DNA of 64,000 nt from Planctomycetales bacterium (GTDB lineage: Bacteria; Planctomycetota; Planctomycetia; Pirellulales; Pirellulaceae): NCBI GenBank assembly GCA_020427005.1, contig JAGQOY010000004.1, positions 1 to 64,000 on the forward strand. The letters run 5' to 3'. A program made the position numbers and the translations under genes. Numbering within the stretch: position 1 is the stretch's first letter; every line of letters starts with the position of its first letter. Of the stretch, positions 47,601 to 56,157 are shown one piece after another. Below the pieces are notes generated by a model that was not told the origin of the DNA, searched no databases, and saw only the letters and a program-made list of their open reading frames with translations.

Positions 47601-48451
47601 TCTACGCCCGGGCCATCTGTAGTAATCTTCCCGCGATAGCGCAAACCGTCGACTTCCGCGTCGAGTAGGACGCGATTTTCTACAAATTGACCGTCCCGAG
47701 TACTGAATACTGCCCAAATCTCTTCGGATTTGTGCAAGCCCTTTACCTCGGCGACTATCTCAAGCGGTTTGCCTTGCGAAACTTCCGTGGCGCCTGGTTC
47801 TACCTTAAGAATATGCACTCGAGTAGGAGCTACTTGAGATGTCCATGGAAAGAGAATTCGGCGCGCTGTGACAAAGCTGCTCTTAGGAGAAGCTATTGTG
47901 TAGGCGACCTGAGAAGCGACCAATACCAAAACAAGTCCAACAAGTCGAACCAATGGACTTGAATCTACTGTGGCTGAAACGTCCTGACCTCCAATAATGC
48001 GGGCTGCCCGATAGGCCATGGCAGCCATTATTCCGCGAGGTACTCCATTGTCTGGCAGTTGTTCCAACTCATACCAGGAAATTAGGCCGTTTTTGAATTC
48101 TGGAGCTAATAGCTCAATACGTCGGGCAGCAAAGGTCGGATTTATTCTTCGCAGCAACAAAGGCAGTACACGCGAGACTAGCCACCAAGCGGTACAGCCT
48201 ACCCCCAAAAACCAAAAAACCCACCGGCCAAAAGCAGGGAGTGGCCAAATCCAGTGATCTAACACACATGCTAAGAACCACCATAGGATCGCGCCCGCCA
48301 CCCACGTGAAACACAACAACACAAGTTCCAGAGCTTTGATAAAGCCAGCTGCCTTGCGCAGATGAACTGCCAGTTCGTCGCGAACGCCAGCACTTCGACT
48401 CTGCCCTGAAAGGGGGCTTTTTGTACCCAGTAACGATTTAGCAGTACTCAT
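44636..48451 (-). CDS. giant membrane protein with a Ser/Asn/Gln-rich low-complexity region
   Basis: The product (about 1271 aa from ATG 48451) has membrane helices in its first third (about residues 40-70, 80-100 and 175-195) and a beta-rich extracellular part (about 200-550, ILKVEPGATEVSQGKPLEIV, LEVLEGTTATITAISN). Then comes a roughly 590-residue region almost wholly of S, N, Q, G, D, E, T and K (about 550-1145), and a C-terminal helical segment with NMVLDYLTRQKDQADPELL, ELSWTQDDLDKFVDRWQR. Proteins with this order recur in planctomycetes, but no function is established. The frame opens at TTG 48496; ATG 48451 (MSTAKSLLG) is the better start. It converges with the regulator gene 57 nt away. 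Confidence 0.75.
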   Translation of the reverse strand: MSTAKSLLGTKSPLSGQSRSAGVRDELAVHLRKAAGFIKALELVLLCFTWVAGAILWWFLACVLDHWIWPLPAFGRWVFWFLGVGCTAWWLVSRVLPLLLRRINPTFAARRIELLAPEFKNGLISWYELEQLPDNGVPRGIMAAMAYRAARIIGGQDVSATVDSSPLVRLVGLVLVLVASQVAYTIASPKSSFVTARRILFPWTSQVAPTRVHILKVEPGATEVSQGKPLEIVAEVKGLHKSEEIWAVFSTRDGQFVENRVLLDAEVDGLRYRGKITTDGPGVEHELDYWLVAGDAQSDKYRVTISPLPSLALESFHLEYPQYTQLASQVVQNTNALEVLEGTTATITAISNQPMQRGRIEINPELDKSGELIRTTATLGLQPDGSRLEGQWKLQLNSKRDNPTAYEFRLRGFNSRGDGNRDPILHSLKVVGDIPPEVSLMGPPNRILRVMPNSIVNLEVRANDPDFGLTRIDLDVNAPRAQQTQLNLLSAERATGRQVKLSRLDLASLRVREGDRIEVVATAQDNRHDPVSQSLQPNQSESEPLILQVVGRQELADVKSETASAAEDNSSANNESTASQTSNTSSKNNAGQTASSENRASKSDPANSDNASSSGKNNQDGSKSEQTRNSETGNDDSQSGSSTGDSTNESRSGNSENDNANTQPQQNPSGAAKGSDGSTGSSTKTENSGQQTGSSSSNSASGSTRSDSQQTNGGTSSSKAIDSSQPDGQNRVPPNDSTAQSTNNSEPSKQDGASSEGNPTGRGEVTDGQSTGDGRSAPQPEDAETMEKIKDYIERQGGTASDKPSEPNGGQADNKDGKSQTSTDKPSTSQTNPQNTDSEATSPPKGNADENNLESNNARADQLQPNSNSVPSSTQNAQPKPGSQENSQSQSNQQGSANKGTDSSEASSESGSTDNSESESQNTSSTNSESNSTNNKNASNSDQNEIGTSSNNPANPANEGSDANSSDSGGSNGNDASASSNSAQSSSSQNESSSSSSGEDSQSSKSENRDASKGSEAESSASTGKGNPSSDENSAGNSSQSQSSNNQQNNSSQPAEVSEPANSQSTGEQENKSSNKENASSSNANADSETSGASAGSAAESSSPSSDGNGGKPTRGSTGGGMAGGGGTQGSTGIGGQSAGGSNSVEGSEINRDFSEETANMVLDYLTRQKDQADPELLKELSWTQDDLDKFVDRWQRARELGYQGVADKLKNSDLLRDLQLGAENSGLHGTAGINDDLRKQLDAGSRSQLPPGIRKQFEAFQRAIQGAPAN

Positions 48452-48757
48452 ACATGCATGACTGGTAATAAGTAGGTGCGATACCTGGAGGAACAACGCT
48501 GAGCTTTTAAGTATAGACGTTCAAGTCCATAGGTTTAGTTCCGAAATCCCCAGCTAGCGGGCGAGTTACGTCAAAAACCACAATTGCGCCAAATTTAGCG
48601 ATCACCCGGCCTGCCCGACACCTGGAAGTTGGCCACAATGTACCTAGCGTATCGGGTTTCGTTGGGAAACCTAAGGCACTTCTGGAAAAACAGTTCCGAT
48701 TCCGCCGGTCAACTGACCACTCACTGCTCCTAATAACTCAACATCCGCTGAAATTCT
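48452..48757. other. 306-nt gap between divergent genes
   Basis: It separates the giant membrane protein gene (minus) from the UxaA-type gene (plus) and should contain both promoters. No repeat or small gene stands out. Confidence 0.4.
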
Positions 48758-50329
48758 ATGCCATCCGACTCGTCAACCGCTTTCGTTCTGCTGCACCCAA
48801 ATGACAATGTGATCGTCGCACTACGAGGCATTTCAATAGGTGAGCAGTTGGTCGTAATACGAGGGAGTGAGCGTATCGAACTTATGGTTCGCGCCCTTGT
48901 GCCAGCTGGCCACAAGATTGCACTTGAGCCTATTTTGCATGAGAGTGCAGTGAGAAAATTTGGATGGCCCATTGGTTATGCGACCAGCCTCATTGGACCT
49001 GGCGAACACGTCCACACTCACAACGTGCGCAACGATCACCGCGAGGATCAAGCTGCCTACGCGACGGATATTCCGGCCGATCCCAATCCTGTGTCTGGTT
49101 ATTCGTTTCGCGGCTACCGACGTGCAAACGGAAAAGTTGGAACGCGAAATTACTTGGCCGTCATCAGCAATGTGAATTGCTCAGCCTCGGTAGCGCGAAT
49201 GATTGCGAACCGGTTTGACAAGGAATCCTTGGCCGCCTATCCCAATGTCGACGGTGTAATATCATTTCGCCATGAGGGTGGCTGTGCAATGGCCTGGGAA
49301 GGCTCCAGGCACCGTATGCTTACACGCGTTCTGGGTGGAATGGCTCGGCATCCAAACATTGGTGGTTTTTTGCTTGTGGGTCTAGGTTGCGAGCAGGGGA
49401 CTTTGGATTATTTGGTGGATTCCCAACGCCTGCACTCGATTTCAATTCCCGGCCAGAGCGTAAATTCTCAGGTGCAGACTCCGGTCCTGAGCATGCAGAA
49501 TCTTGGTGGAACTCGAGCAACAGTTGAGCGAGGCGTGGAGGTTGCCCAGGACCTTTTAGCCCAGGTTAATCAATTCGTTCGCACCGAAGTGCCTGCATCG
49601 GAACTTATCTTAGGCACTGAATGTGGCGGATCGGATGGCTATTCAGGTATCACCGCCAATCCTGTACTGGGAGCGGCTTCCGATTTATTGGTGGCCTGCG
49701 GTGGCACAACGATTCTGTCAGAAACCACCGAAATCTATGGAGCCGAACATCTGCTTACTCGACGTGCTCGGACCAGAGAAGTGGCCGAGAAGTTGATGGA
49801 ACGAATTCAGTGGTGGAAATGGTATAGTCGCAACTACGGCGAGGAAATGGATAACAATCCGTCAGTCGGCAACAAGGCTGGCGGACTTACAACGATAGCT
49901 GAAAAGTCCCTAGGTGCGATTGCCAAGGGTGGTACTACAGCACTCGAAGCCGTTTATGAGTATGCTCAACCCATCGACCGGAAGGGTTTTGTGATAGTTG
50001 ATAGCCCAGGTTTTGATCCCGCCAGTGTCACAGGTATGGTCGCCAGTGGCGCGAATATTGTGGCCTTTACCACCGGCCGTGGCAGCTGTTTTGGATTCAA
50101 ACCGGTCCCAAGTTTCAAAATTGCCTCCAATAGTGCACTGTATAGCAGGCTTCCGGAAGACATGGACTTCAATGCTGGCCAGGTACTCGAAGGTAGAGAG
50201 ACATCGGAGGTAGGTCGCGAACTCTTCGAGCAACTTTTGCGTGTGGCTAGCGGCGAACCGACATGTAGCGAACGATTGGGAATTGGCGACGAGGAGTTTG
50301 TTCCCTGGCTAGTAGGACCCGTACTTTGA
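48758..50329 (+). CDS. uxaA: UxaA family hydrolase, altronate dehydratase-like
   Basis: The 523-aa protein joins an N-terminal SAF-type domain (about residues 1-90, FVLLHPNDNVIVALRGISIG) and the large UxaA catalytic domain (about 105-520: FRGYRRANGKVGTRNYLAVI, NCSASVARM, GCEQGTLDYLVD, LILGTECGGSDGYSGITANP, PGFDPASVTGMVASGANIV, TGRGSCFGFKPVPSFKI). UxaA-type enzymes dehydrate D-altronate or related sugar acids to 2-keto-3-deoxy acids with iron. Other family members use galactarate, so the substrate is open. The fused form is normal for non-enteric bacteria. The enolase-superfamily and isomerase-like genes downstream (51.5-53.9 kb) support a sugar-acid theme. Confidence 0.88.
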   Translation: MPSDSSTAFVLLHPNDNVIVALRGISIGEQLVVIRGSERIELMVRALVPAGHKIALEPILHESAVRKFGWPIGYATSLIGPGEHVHTHNVRNDHREDQAAYATDIPADPNPVSGYSFRGYRRANGKVGTRNYLAVISNVNCSASVARMIANRFDKESLAAYPNVDGVISFRHEGGCAMAWEGSRHRMLTRVLGGMARHPNIGGFLLVGLGCEQGTLDYLVDSQRLHSISIPGQSVNSQVQTPVLSMQNLGGTRATVERGVEVAQDLLAQVNQFVRTEVPASELILGTECGGSDGYSGITANPVLGAASDLLVACGGTTILSETTEIYGAEHLLTRRARTREVAEKLMERIQWWKWYSRNYGEEMDNNPSVGNKAGGLTTIAEKSLGAIAKGGTTALEAVYEYAQPIDRKGFVIVDSPGFDPASVTGMVASGANIVAFTTGRGSCFGFKPVPSFKIASNSALYSRLPEDMDFNAGQVLEGRETSEVGRELFEQLLRVASGEPTCSERLGIGDEEFVPWLVGPVL

Positions 50330-50450
50330 CGGATTACTTTGTTTCCGTCTGGCTCCATTTAACAACGCAGCAAGAATTTCCCCGCTACAACGTACCGCAC
50401 ACCAGGCTGTTGATCTAATTATTCCCATCCCAAGTCCATGATCGGCCACT

Positions 50451-50495
50451 GGCCGTGAGCGGTCGGCATCCGCCAGTGCCCGAGGACTCACGGCC
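50451..50495. repeat. nested inverted repeat, REP-like
   Basis: GGCCGTGAG (50451-50459) pairs with CTCACGGCC (50487-50495), and a second pair CACTGG (50447-50452) / CCAGTG (50473-50478) overlaps it. The wording, with CCGTGAGCGGTCGGC, resembles a dispersed intergenic element of planctomycetes. It lies in the 268-nt gap after the uxaA-type gene, which has no gene of its own. Confidence 0.5.
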
Positions 50496-50597
50496 TTCGG
50501 CTCAGTAATTCAACAAGCCGACGAGGTCACGGGCTGGCTCATCCCCCGCCTCTCACGGATCGGAACTCATCTTTAACAAACTTGCCCTCGCGACATG

Positions 50598-51218
50598 CTA
50601 GGGAATATGGAGGAGCTGTTGACAAAACGGACAGGCCGTGGTCATTCCGGACGTGTCGCCGGGAACTTCGAGAATTCCTCGACAGTATGTGCACGAAAAA
50701 CGAATGTTCGACGGTTGGGCCGGCTTAGCTGGACGATTTGACACTGTTGGGGGGAGAGGCGGAGGTAAATCAGGAATTCGGTTTTTTTCGAGATTGATAA
50801 AAAAGACTTCGCCGCAGTTATGGCATTTTCCTTTCCTTCCTGCCATCGCCTCTTGACCTTCAAACAGTTGGTTGCATCTGGGACAATTGAATGTAAAGGC
50901 TATTGATGTTGTTTTCTGCTTGGCAATTACCTTGTCTAGGCCGTTCGCTTTTTCGCAAATCTCAAAAATGTATTGACATTTTCGGCACTGCCCTTTTGTA
51001 CCTAACAAATCACGTGAACACTTCAATTTGGCGAGACAACGTGGGCAAGCTACCGCGATTGTCGATTCGTCCGAACCAGATTTAGCGTCTCGATGTTCTT
51101 CCTTCATAGGAATTCCGAGCAATGTTCCACAGGCTGGACATTCACACTGTTGTCCTCCGCTACCGTCAGGCACGCGCAGCATGCGATGGCATTTGTGGCA
51201 ATAAAACTCGATAGGCAT
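50598..51218 (-). CDS. protein of four CxxC-pair zinc ribbons
   Basis: The 206-aa protein has four zinc-ribbon modules: CHKCHR with CPACG (residues about 7-33), CPRC with CRKC (about 58-83), CPRC with CHNC (about 111-136) and CTYC with CPFC (about 178-202). A Pro-rich linker (LPPPLPPTVSNRP) separates the third from the fourth. Similar multi-ribbon proteins are widespread in planctomycetes; they may bind nucleic acid or protein, but the role is unknown. No membrane segment is seen. The gene is single and points towards the uxaA-type gene. The 341-nt gap to the next gene upstream (51219-51559) shows nothing definite. Confidence 0.75.
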   Translation of the reverse strand: MPIEFYCHKCHRMLRVPDGSGGQQCECPACGTLLGIPMKEEHRDAKSGSDESTIAVACPRCLAKLKCSRDLLGTKGQCRKCQYIFEICEKANGLDKVIAKQKTTSIAFTFNCPRCNQLFEGQEAMAGRKGKCHNCGEVFFINLEKNRIPDLPPPLPPTVSNRPAKPAQPSNIRFSCTYCRGILEVPGDTSGMTTACPFCQQLLHIP

Positions 51219-51559
51219 ACTTTGGCTACTTCTTTGCGTCTCGGCCCTGTGATCGCATCAGTTTAATTAACAAATCCTCATTTTTCGACCGCTCGGTGGA
51301 TTTGGTTCAAACGATAACTGTTCAACGACCTCCCCGCTACAGTCAAAAAATGCAGGGAGCGGAAGCCACCCTAGGTCCTCGAAAGACGAAGACTAAATTG
51401 CTATCCACCATTTTGGACACACCAGTGCGAGCCCGGAACAAGACCGAAAAGAAAACCCTATTTGTGACGATTGCTCTAACTATTGATGCTCGAGCTCGTC
51501 GGTTGGGTTGGCAGGCTTGCGTAGCTCTAAGATGCGCTGGAGCGGTGGATTGTGCGCGG

Positions 51560-52822
51560 TTATCCGGCAAGAACTATCTGCGACTTGGCCACGAAATCAG
51601 GGTCGATCGTCACGCCAAATCCGGTACCCGAGGGAGAACGCACTTGTCCACCGACGGCTCTTAGTTGAGAACTATCGCAGTGCACGGGCAGACTGGCGTT
51701 GCCTTTGAATTCCATGTAGGGACCTGCATTGGGCACAAATGAAGCAAAGTGGACCACCTCTACGTAACCTAACCCACCTCCCGACATATGCGGTACAACG
51801 CTCATGCCAGCGCACTCAGCCATTTTGGCCACCAATACTGCTCGAATGAATCCGCCTCCGTAATGCAAATCTGGTTGAACAATATCAACACCACGATTAG
51901 CGATAACCCACTTCCAGCGATGCAGACTGTATTCTTGTTCCCCTCCAGCAACAGGAATCGTCAATGCATCCGCAACTGTTTTTGTGCTCCATAGATCATC
52001 GAATTCACAGGGCTCTTCGTAGAAACCAAAGTCGTTTTCTTCCATAAGTTTGCCAATGCGAATTGCCTCTTGTGCATCGTAGGAGCTATTCGAATCGGCA
52101 TAGAGTACCATTTGGTCTCCAAACGTTTTTCGAGCTAATGCAATAAGCGATTCACTGCGCCCAGGCAGAGAGTCTACGTTTCGATTCATTCGACCACCAA
52201 GCCGAAACTTCAAAGCTCTGGCACCAGAATTTTCGACCAGGCTTTGTAAATATTCAATCTCCTGTTCGGGGCGATTGCCACGATTGCCACTTGCGAAGTA
52301 AACCCCGATGTCACGCTTTCGCACTCCACCAAAAAGATTCGCCAAAGGCGTTTGTCCAGCCTGCGAGAGCAACTCGAGGATTCCCATTTCGACGGCGGCC
52401 ACACATACCCAAAACGCCAATCCTTGCATCTTGTAGTTGCTGTCGTGCCGATAAACCTCCCACAACAGATTCTCGATCTCGCGCCCGTCACGATTAAGGA
52501 ATGCGGGTATCACGCTTTTGAGCAAAATTGGATACAACGTCCTCATCTTCGATTGATGTGGAACTGTAATTACTTCCAATCCTGTAGTGGATCGCGTCCT
52601 CAATAGGAAGGTATTTCCATTTCGCAGCAGATCGATCGATTCGATAATGACTGGCTCTGAAAGATGTGCCAGTTGCAACACTGGTGATCGCAGAATGTCG
52701 TTGAGCTTTTCATCCAGTTGCTGAGGCGAAAGTTCGCTGGACACTAATCTTTGGGTACAGAGAAACGGCAACGATCCTACCGAAGCAGCCACCGAGTTCA
52801 AGAATTTGCGGCGTACTAACAT
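51560..52822 (-). CDS. enolase superfamily (mandelate racemase/muconate lactonizing type) enzyme
   Basis: The product (420 aa from ATG 52822) begins with a twin-arginine-like leader (VRRKFLNSVAASVGSLPF). It has the capping domain at both ends and a barrel with ALKFRLGGRMNR (Lys), YADSNSSYD (metal Asp), EEPCEFDD (metal Glu), PVAGGEQEYS (third ligand) and DIVQPDLHYGG, ending with PHMSGGG. Enzymes of this group abstract a proton next to a carboxylate and often dehydrate or racemise sugar acids. Export before folding is suggested by the leader. It is the downstream member of a pair with the sugar isomerase-like gene 88 nt away, in the same direction. The exact substrate is unknown. Confidence 0.85.
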   Translation of the reverse strand: MLVRRKFLNSVAASVGSLPFLCTQRLVSSELSPQQLDEKLNDILRSPVLQLAHLSEPVIIESIDLLRNGNTFLLRTRSTTGLEVITVPHQSKMRTLYPILLKSVIPAFLNRDGREIENLLWEVYRHDSNYKMQGLAFWVCVAAVEMGILELLSQAGQTPLANLFGGVRKRDIGVYFASGNRGNRPEQEIEYLQSLVENSGARALKFRLGGRMNRNVDSLPGRSESLIALARKTFGDQMVLYADSNSSYDAQEAIRIGKLMEENDFGFYEEPCEFDDLWSTKTVADALTIPVAGGEQEYSLHRWKWVIANRGVDIVQPDLHYGGGFIRAVLVAKMAECAGMSVVPHMSGGGLGYVEVVHFASFVPNAGPYMEFKGNASLPVHCDSSQLRAVGGQVRSPSGTGFGVTIDPDFVAKSQIVLAG

Positions 52823-52910
52823 GGCACGAACCTCTCTTAAAAGAATGGCTTCCGAAATACACACTAAATCCGTCTGCTACACATGTCAGAAGTGTCAAGC
52901 TTTTCCTGGT

Positions 52911-53855
52911 TTAGACCAACGCGGCTTTGCAGAATTCCAAGCACTTGGCAACTTCAGATACAGCATCCGATTCCGAAGGCACTCGGTATTCCAGTTCAAT
53001 ATCTGCATAGATCGGCCAGCGCTTATTCTTGAGCAATTGCAAAACTTCTTTGATCGGAGTTTGCCCCTGTCCCCAGGGCAGGTTACCGCCGTCAGTAGTT
53101 CGATCTTTGAGGTGTAGACTGATAATCTTTTCATGGTACTTTTCCAGTACCGGTATCGGAGATTGCCCCTTTGTTCCGGCTACATAATGTCCAATATCGA
53201 AGTTAAACCCGATGAAGTCCCCAATTTGCATCAACGGATCGATGTTATCCAGGGTGGGTATATTACTTGTATGGTTATGAAAGGCTACCCAAATTCGATG
53301 TTTGTCAGCGAAAGGTGCCAGACGTTTGGCCAAGTCATCATTGCGCTCAGTAGTGATGGCTTTACAACCTAGGGCCTTAGCGATCTGGAAATTGAATTCG
53401 ATTTCATCATCGGATTGACCAAATGGACACTTGTGAATGTGTATGTTTACGCCTGCATCATTAAAGAGCTTACGCAACTGAACACACTTGGCAAGTTGCT
53501 CCTCACGAACCTTGGGACGGTCTGCATCAAAGGCAGGTTCCGGAGAATCAGGAGTGCGACCACGGCGTCCACGCCGAAAAACGATGCCCGTGTAGGAGCT
53601 GATGGGTCCATCCATAAGTTCAATTTCGCTTATACCGTCTTTTAGCACACATTCAAGCGTGTATTCAGCAGTGTCGGGGCCTCCGCGGTAGCTGTACGTG
53701 ATGCAGCCCACGGAAACGCCATGGATCACAGAATTGGGAGGGTTATCGGCTGCCGAAGCCCGCTGAATGTGCCAAGTTGAATTTGTGGCAGCGACAGCGG
53801 TAGCATGCAATAAAGTTCGTCTGTTTAGTTTAGGAAAAAGGATAGGAGCAGACAT
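52911..53855 (-). CDS. sugar phosphate isomerase/epimerase-like TIM-barrel protein
   Basis: The 314-aa protein has a twin-arginine leader (NRRTLLHATAVAATNSTW) and an AP-endonuclease-2/xylose-isomerase-like barrel with metal-ligand candidates: IELMDG (Glu), IHIHKCPF (His), VAFHNHTSN (His), FNFDIGHYVAG (Asp, His), SLHLKDRT (His) and ADIELEY (Glu). It is presumably exported and folded. Proteins like this are abundant in planctomycetes beside oxidoreductases and sugar-acid enzymes. It probably forms a transcription unit with the enolase-superfamily gene downstream. No specific reaction can be named from sequence alone. Confidence 0.83.
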   Translation of the reverse strand: MSAPILFPKLNRRTLLHATAVAATNSTWHIQRASAADNPPNSVIHGVSVGCITYSYRGGPDTAEYTLECVLKDGISEIELMDGPISSYTGIVFRRGRRGRTPDSPEPAFDADRPKVREEQLAKCVQLRKLFNDAGVNIHIHKCPFGQSDDEIEFNFQIAKALGCKAITTERNDDLAKRLAPFADKHRIWVAFHNHTSNIPTLDNIDPLMQIGDFIGFNFDIGHYVAGTKGQSPIPVLEKYHEKIISLHLKDRTTDGGNLPWGQGQTPIKEVLQLLKNKRWPIYADIELEYRVPSESDAVSEVAKCLEFCKAALV

Positions 53856-54089
53856 TCTTGAACCTCTGGATAATAAACTGAATCAGTGAACTGGGAATTC
53901 CAAGGGCAGCTTGCTGGTTTGGGGTTTCCTGGAAAGAATTCGGCTATTGTATCACAGCCAAGGTTACAAGGCGGAAGCAGTGACCTACGGTTGCTGTTTA
54001 CAGAAACCAGCGTTTACTGGCAAATCGGTGCCATAATCAATTAACCGCTAAGCAGAATTAGACCGCTAACAAAAAACATTAAGAGTTCA

Positions 54090-55508
54090 ATGACTGTTCC
54101 TAATGATCCCAATCGCAAGTCGACCGCAGATTCTCAAACGTCCCATGAATTTGCCCCTGTCATGTCCTTGGAGAGGCAATTGCCTCAGCTGGTCGACCAT
54201 GCGGACGTGGACAAAATAGAACAGTTATTGGAACACTATCCGAACCATGAACTGGTGCGGGCAGTTTCGCTGCTTGACGACCATGCACGCGGCAAGTTAA
54301 TCGACCTTATCGCGCCCGAATTGGCCGCAGATCTGGTAGAGCAATTGCCTACGGTACAAGCTGTCCAGCTGCTCGAGGAAGCGGAGCCCGACCACGCTGC
54401 CGCAGTTGTGAATGAATTACCGAGCGACTTACAAGCGGACTTGCTCAGTGATTTGGATGAAGATGATGCAGAGGCGATTCTATTGCATATGGAACCGACG
54501 GAGGCGCAATCCGCTCGGGAATTACAGCAATACAACGAATACGAAGCCGGCGGTTTGATGGTAACCGAGTTACTGCGTTATCCTGACTCATGGACAGTTC
54601 AGGACGTCATCAACGATTTACAGGCCGGAGCGGAAAAATATCGCGACTACCAAATCCAATATGCCTATGTAACGGATGGGAATCAGTTTTTGCGCGGCGT
54701 TCTCCGGTTGCGAGATCTGTTGCTCGGTTCACGTTCCCAAGTTATCCGCAACATCATGATTCCTAGCCCACTTTCGGTTCGGGCCAATATGTCCTTAGAA
54801 GAATTACACGGTTTTTTTCAACAGCATCATTTTCTTGGTGTGCCAGTGACAGGGGACAACGGACAACTAGTTGGTGTAGTTCAACGTGCGGATGTGGACC
54901 AGGCCTGGATCGAGATTCAAGATCGTTCATTTTTGCGACGACAAGGCATCTTGAGAGGTGAGGAGATTCGAGTGATGCCAATCTGGGAGCGAGCCCAAGG
55001 AAGACTCGTGTGGCTCAGCCTCAATATTGTGCTCAACTTGCTTGCCGCCTCTATCATCAGCAGATTTGAATCAACTCTAGCCGCCGTAATTGCGCTGGCC
55101 GCTTTCCTTCCAATTATATCTGATATGAGTGGTTGTTCTGGCAACCAAGCTGTAGCAGTTTCCATCCGCGAACTGATGTTAGGCCTTGTAAAACCACGCG
55201 ATGCTTGGAGAGTCTGGATTAAGGAAGTTTCCGTTGGACTCATCAACGGGATGGTCGTTGGGGTATTACTAGGAGTTATTGCGACCATTTGGAAGGGAAA
55301 TTGGGTACTTGGACTCGTCGTGGGAATGGCGCTAACAATAAATACATTGGTTGCGGTCTCGATCGGGGGCCTTATACCACTCCTGTTGCGACGTTTGGGA
55401 AAAGACCCCGCAGTAGCATCAGGACCGTTGCTAACAACCGTTACCGATATGTGTGGCTTCTTTCTTGTTTTGAGCCTTGCCAGTGCATGGCTGGAGTACT
55501 TGAAATAG
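54090..55508 (+). CDS. mgtE: magnesium transporter MgtE
   Basis: The 472-aa protein has the MgtE_N helical domain (about residues 45-150, ELAADLVEQLPTVQAVQLL, SDLQADLLSDLDEDDAEAIL), a pair of CBS domains (about 155-280, AGGLMVTELLRYPDSWTVQD, GVPVTGDNGQLVGVVQRADV) and a C-terminal pore domain with five helices (about 305-472, GCSGNQAVAVSIRELMLG). MgtE is a magnesium channel whose cytoplasmic domains close it when Mg2+ is high. The length matches the family. It stands alone. I could not identify an M-box riboswitch in the 234-nt space upstream. Confidence 0.93.
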   Translation: MTVPNDPNRKSTADSQTSHEFAPVMSLERQLPQLVDHADVDKIEQLLEHYPNHELVRAVSLLDDHARGKLIDLIAPELAADLVEQLPTVQAVQLLEEAEPDHAAAVVNELPSDLQADLLSDLDEDDAEAILLHMEPTEAQSARELQQYNEYEAGGLMVTELLRYPDSWTVQDVINDLQAGAEKYRDYQIQYAYVTDGNQFLRGVLRLRDLLLGSRSQVIRNIMIPSPLSVRANMSLEELHGFFQQHHFLGVPVTGDNGQLVGVVQRADVDQAWIEIQDRSFLRRQGILRGEEIRVMPIWERAQGRLVWLSLNIVLNLLAASIISRFESTLAAVIALAAFLPIISDMSGCSGNQAVAVSIRELMLGLVKPRDAWRVWIKEVSVGLINGMVVGVLLGVIATIWKGNWVLGLVVGMALTINTLVAVSIGGLIPLLLRRLGKDPAVASGPLLTTVTDMCGFFLVLSLASAWLEYLK

Positions 55509-56157
55509 GTTGCATGCCGCATAGATGACAATTCAGAATTTCTGTAGTGCGTTGTCGAGCGATCAGGTTAGTTGATGTTTCACGTCGAATCCGACCTAAT
55601 TTTCAGTGGGAGAGTGAGTTGCGTTTGGCAATTCCGGCAATCAGCGAGAAGTGTCGGTCATCGTCCAACTTTCCTTGGCCGCTCTGAGTCTTGTGAACCT
55701 AAAGACTTGCCCCGTGTCTGAGTACTAGCGAAAGAGCGTCGCAGAACACGTCATTGGCCGGTACGCGGAATTATGGATTGGCCATCCGTACGCTAAGTAT
55801 CCGAACTCTGCCAACGCAATTCCTCATAACATCTGTTCCTACTTTTGCGGTTCACAAATAACGCAGGTGATCCATCATGCCAGCGATCAATTCAGAAATT
55901 CGAAAACCTATCTTGGCCTGATCGTCGGTCGCTTTCGATTGAATCGAAAGCCCTTTAGAGCTTGATGCGGTACGAAACCGTTTTGACTCAATGTGCCAAC
56001 GCATCAGGACTTCTCTCACCAGGCGTTCTCGAACTACTTAACAGCCGAACAGGCCTCGCTTGGTTTTTTGTATTGATTCCTTATCGGGTCTTTGAATTGG
56101 GACCTCAAACAACGTCAGATGCTTTTTGCGCCGCAAATTAGAAAAGGCAATTAGGTT
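55509..56157. other. 649-nt intergenic region
   Basis: No gene, repeat or terminator that I can support is present. The stretch separates mgtE from the AAA ATPase gene and probably holds the promoter of the latter. Confidence 0.4.

Noticed and set aside
51296..51664. 122-codon plus-strand frame after the zinc-ribbon gene
   Set aside because: It overlaps the 3' end of the enolase-superfamily gene and has no protein-like features.
53856..54089. M-box riboswitch upstream of mgtE
   Set aside because: No recognisable M-box core could be found by eye.
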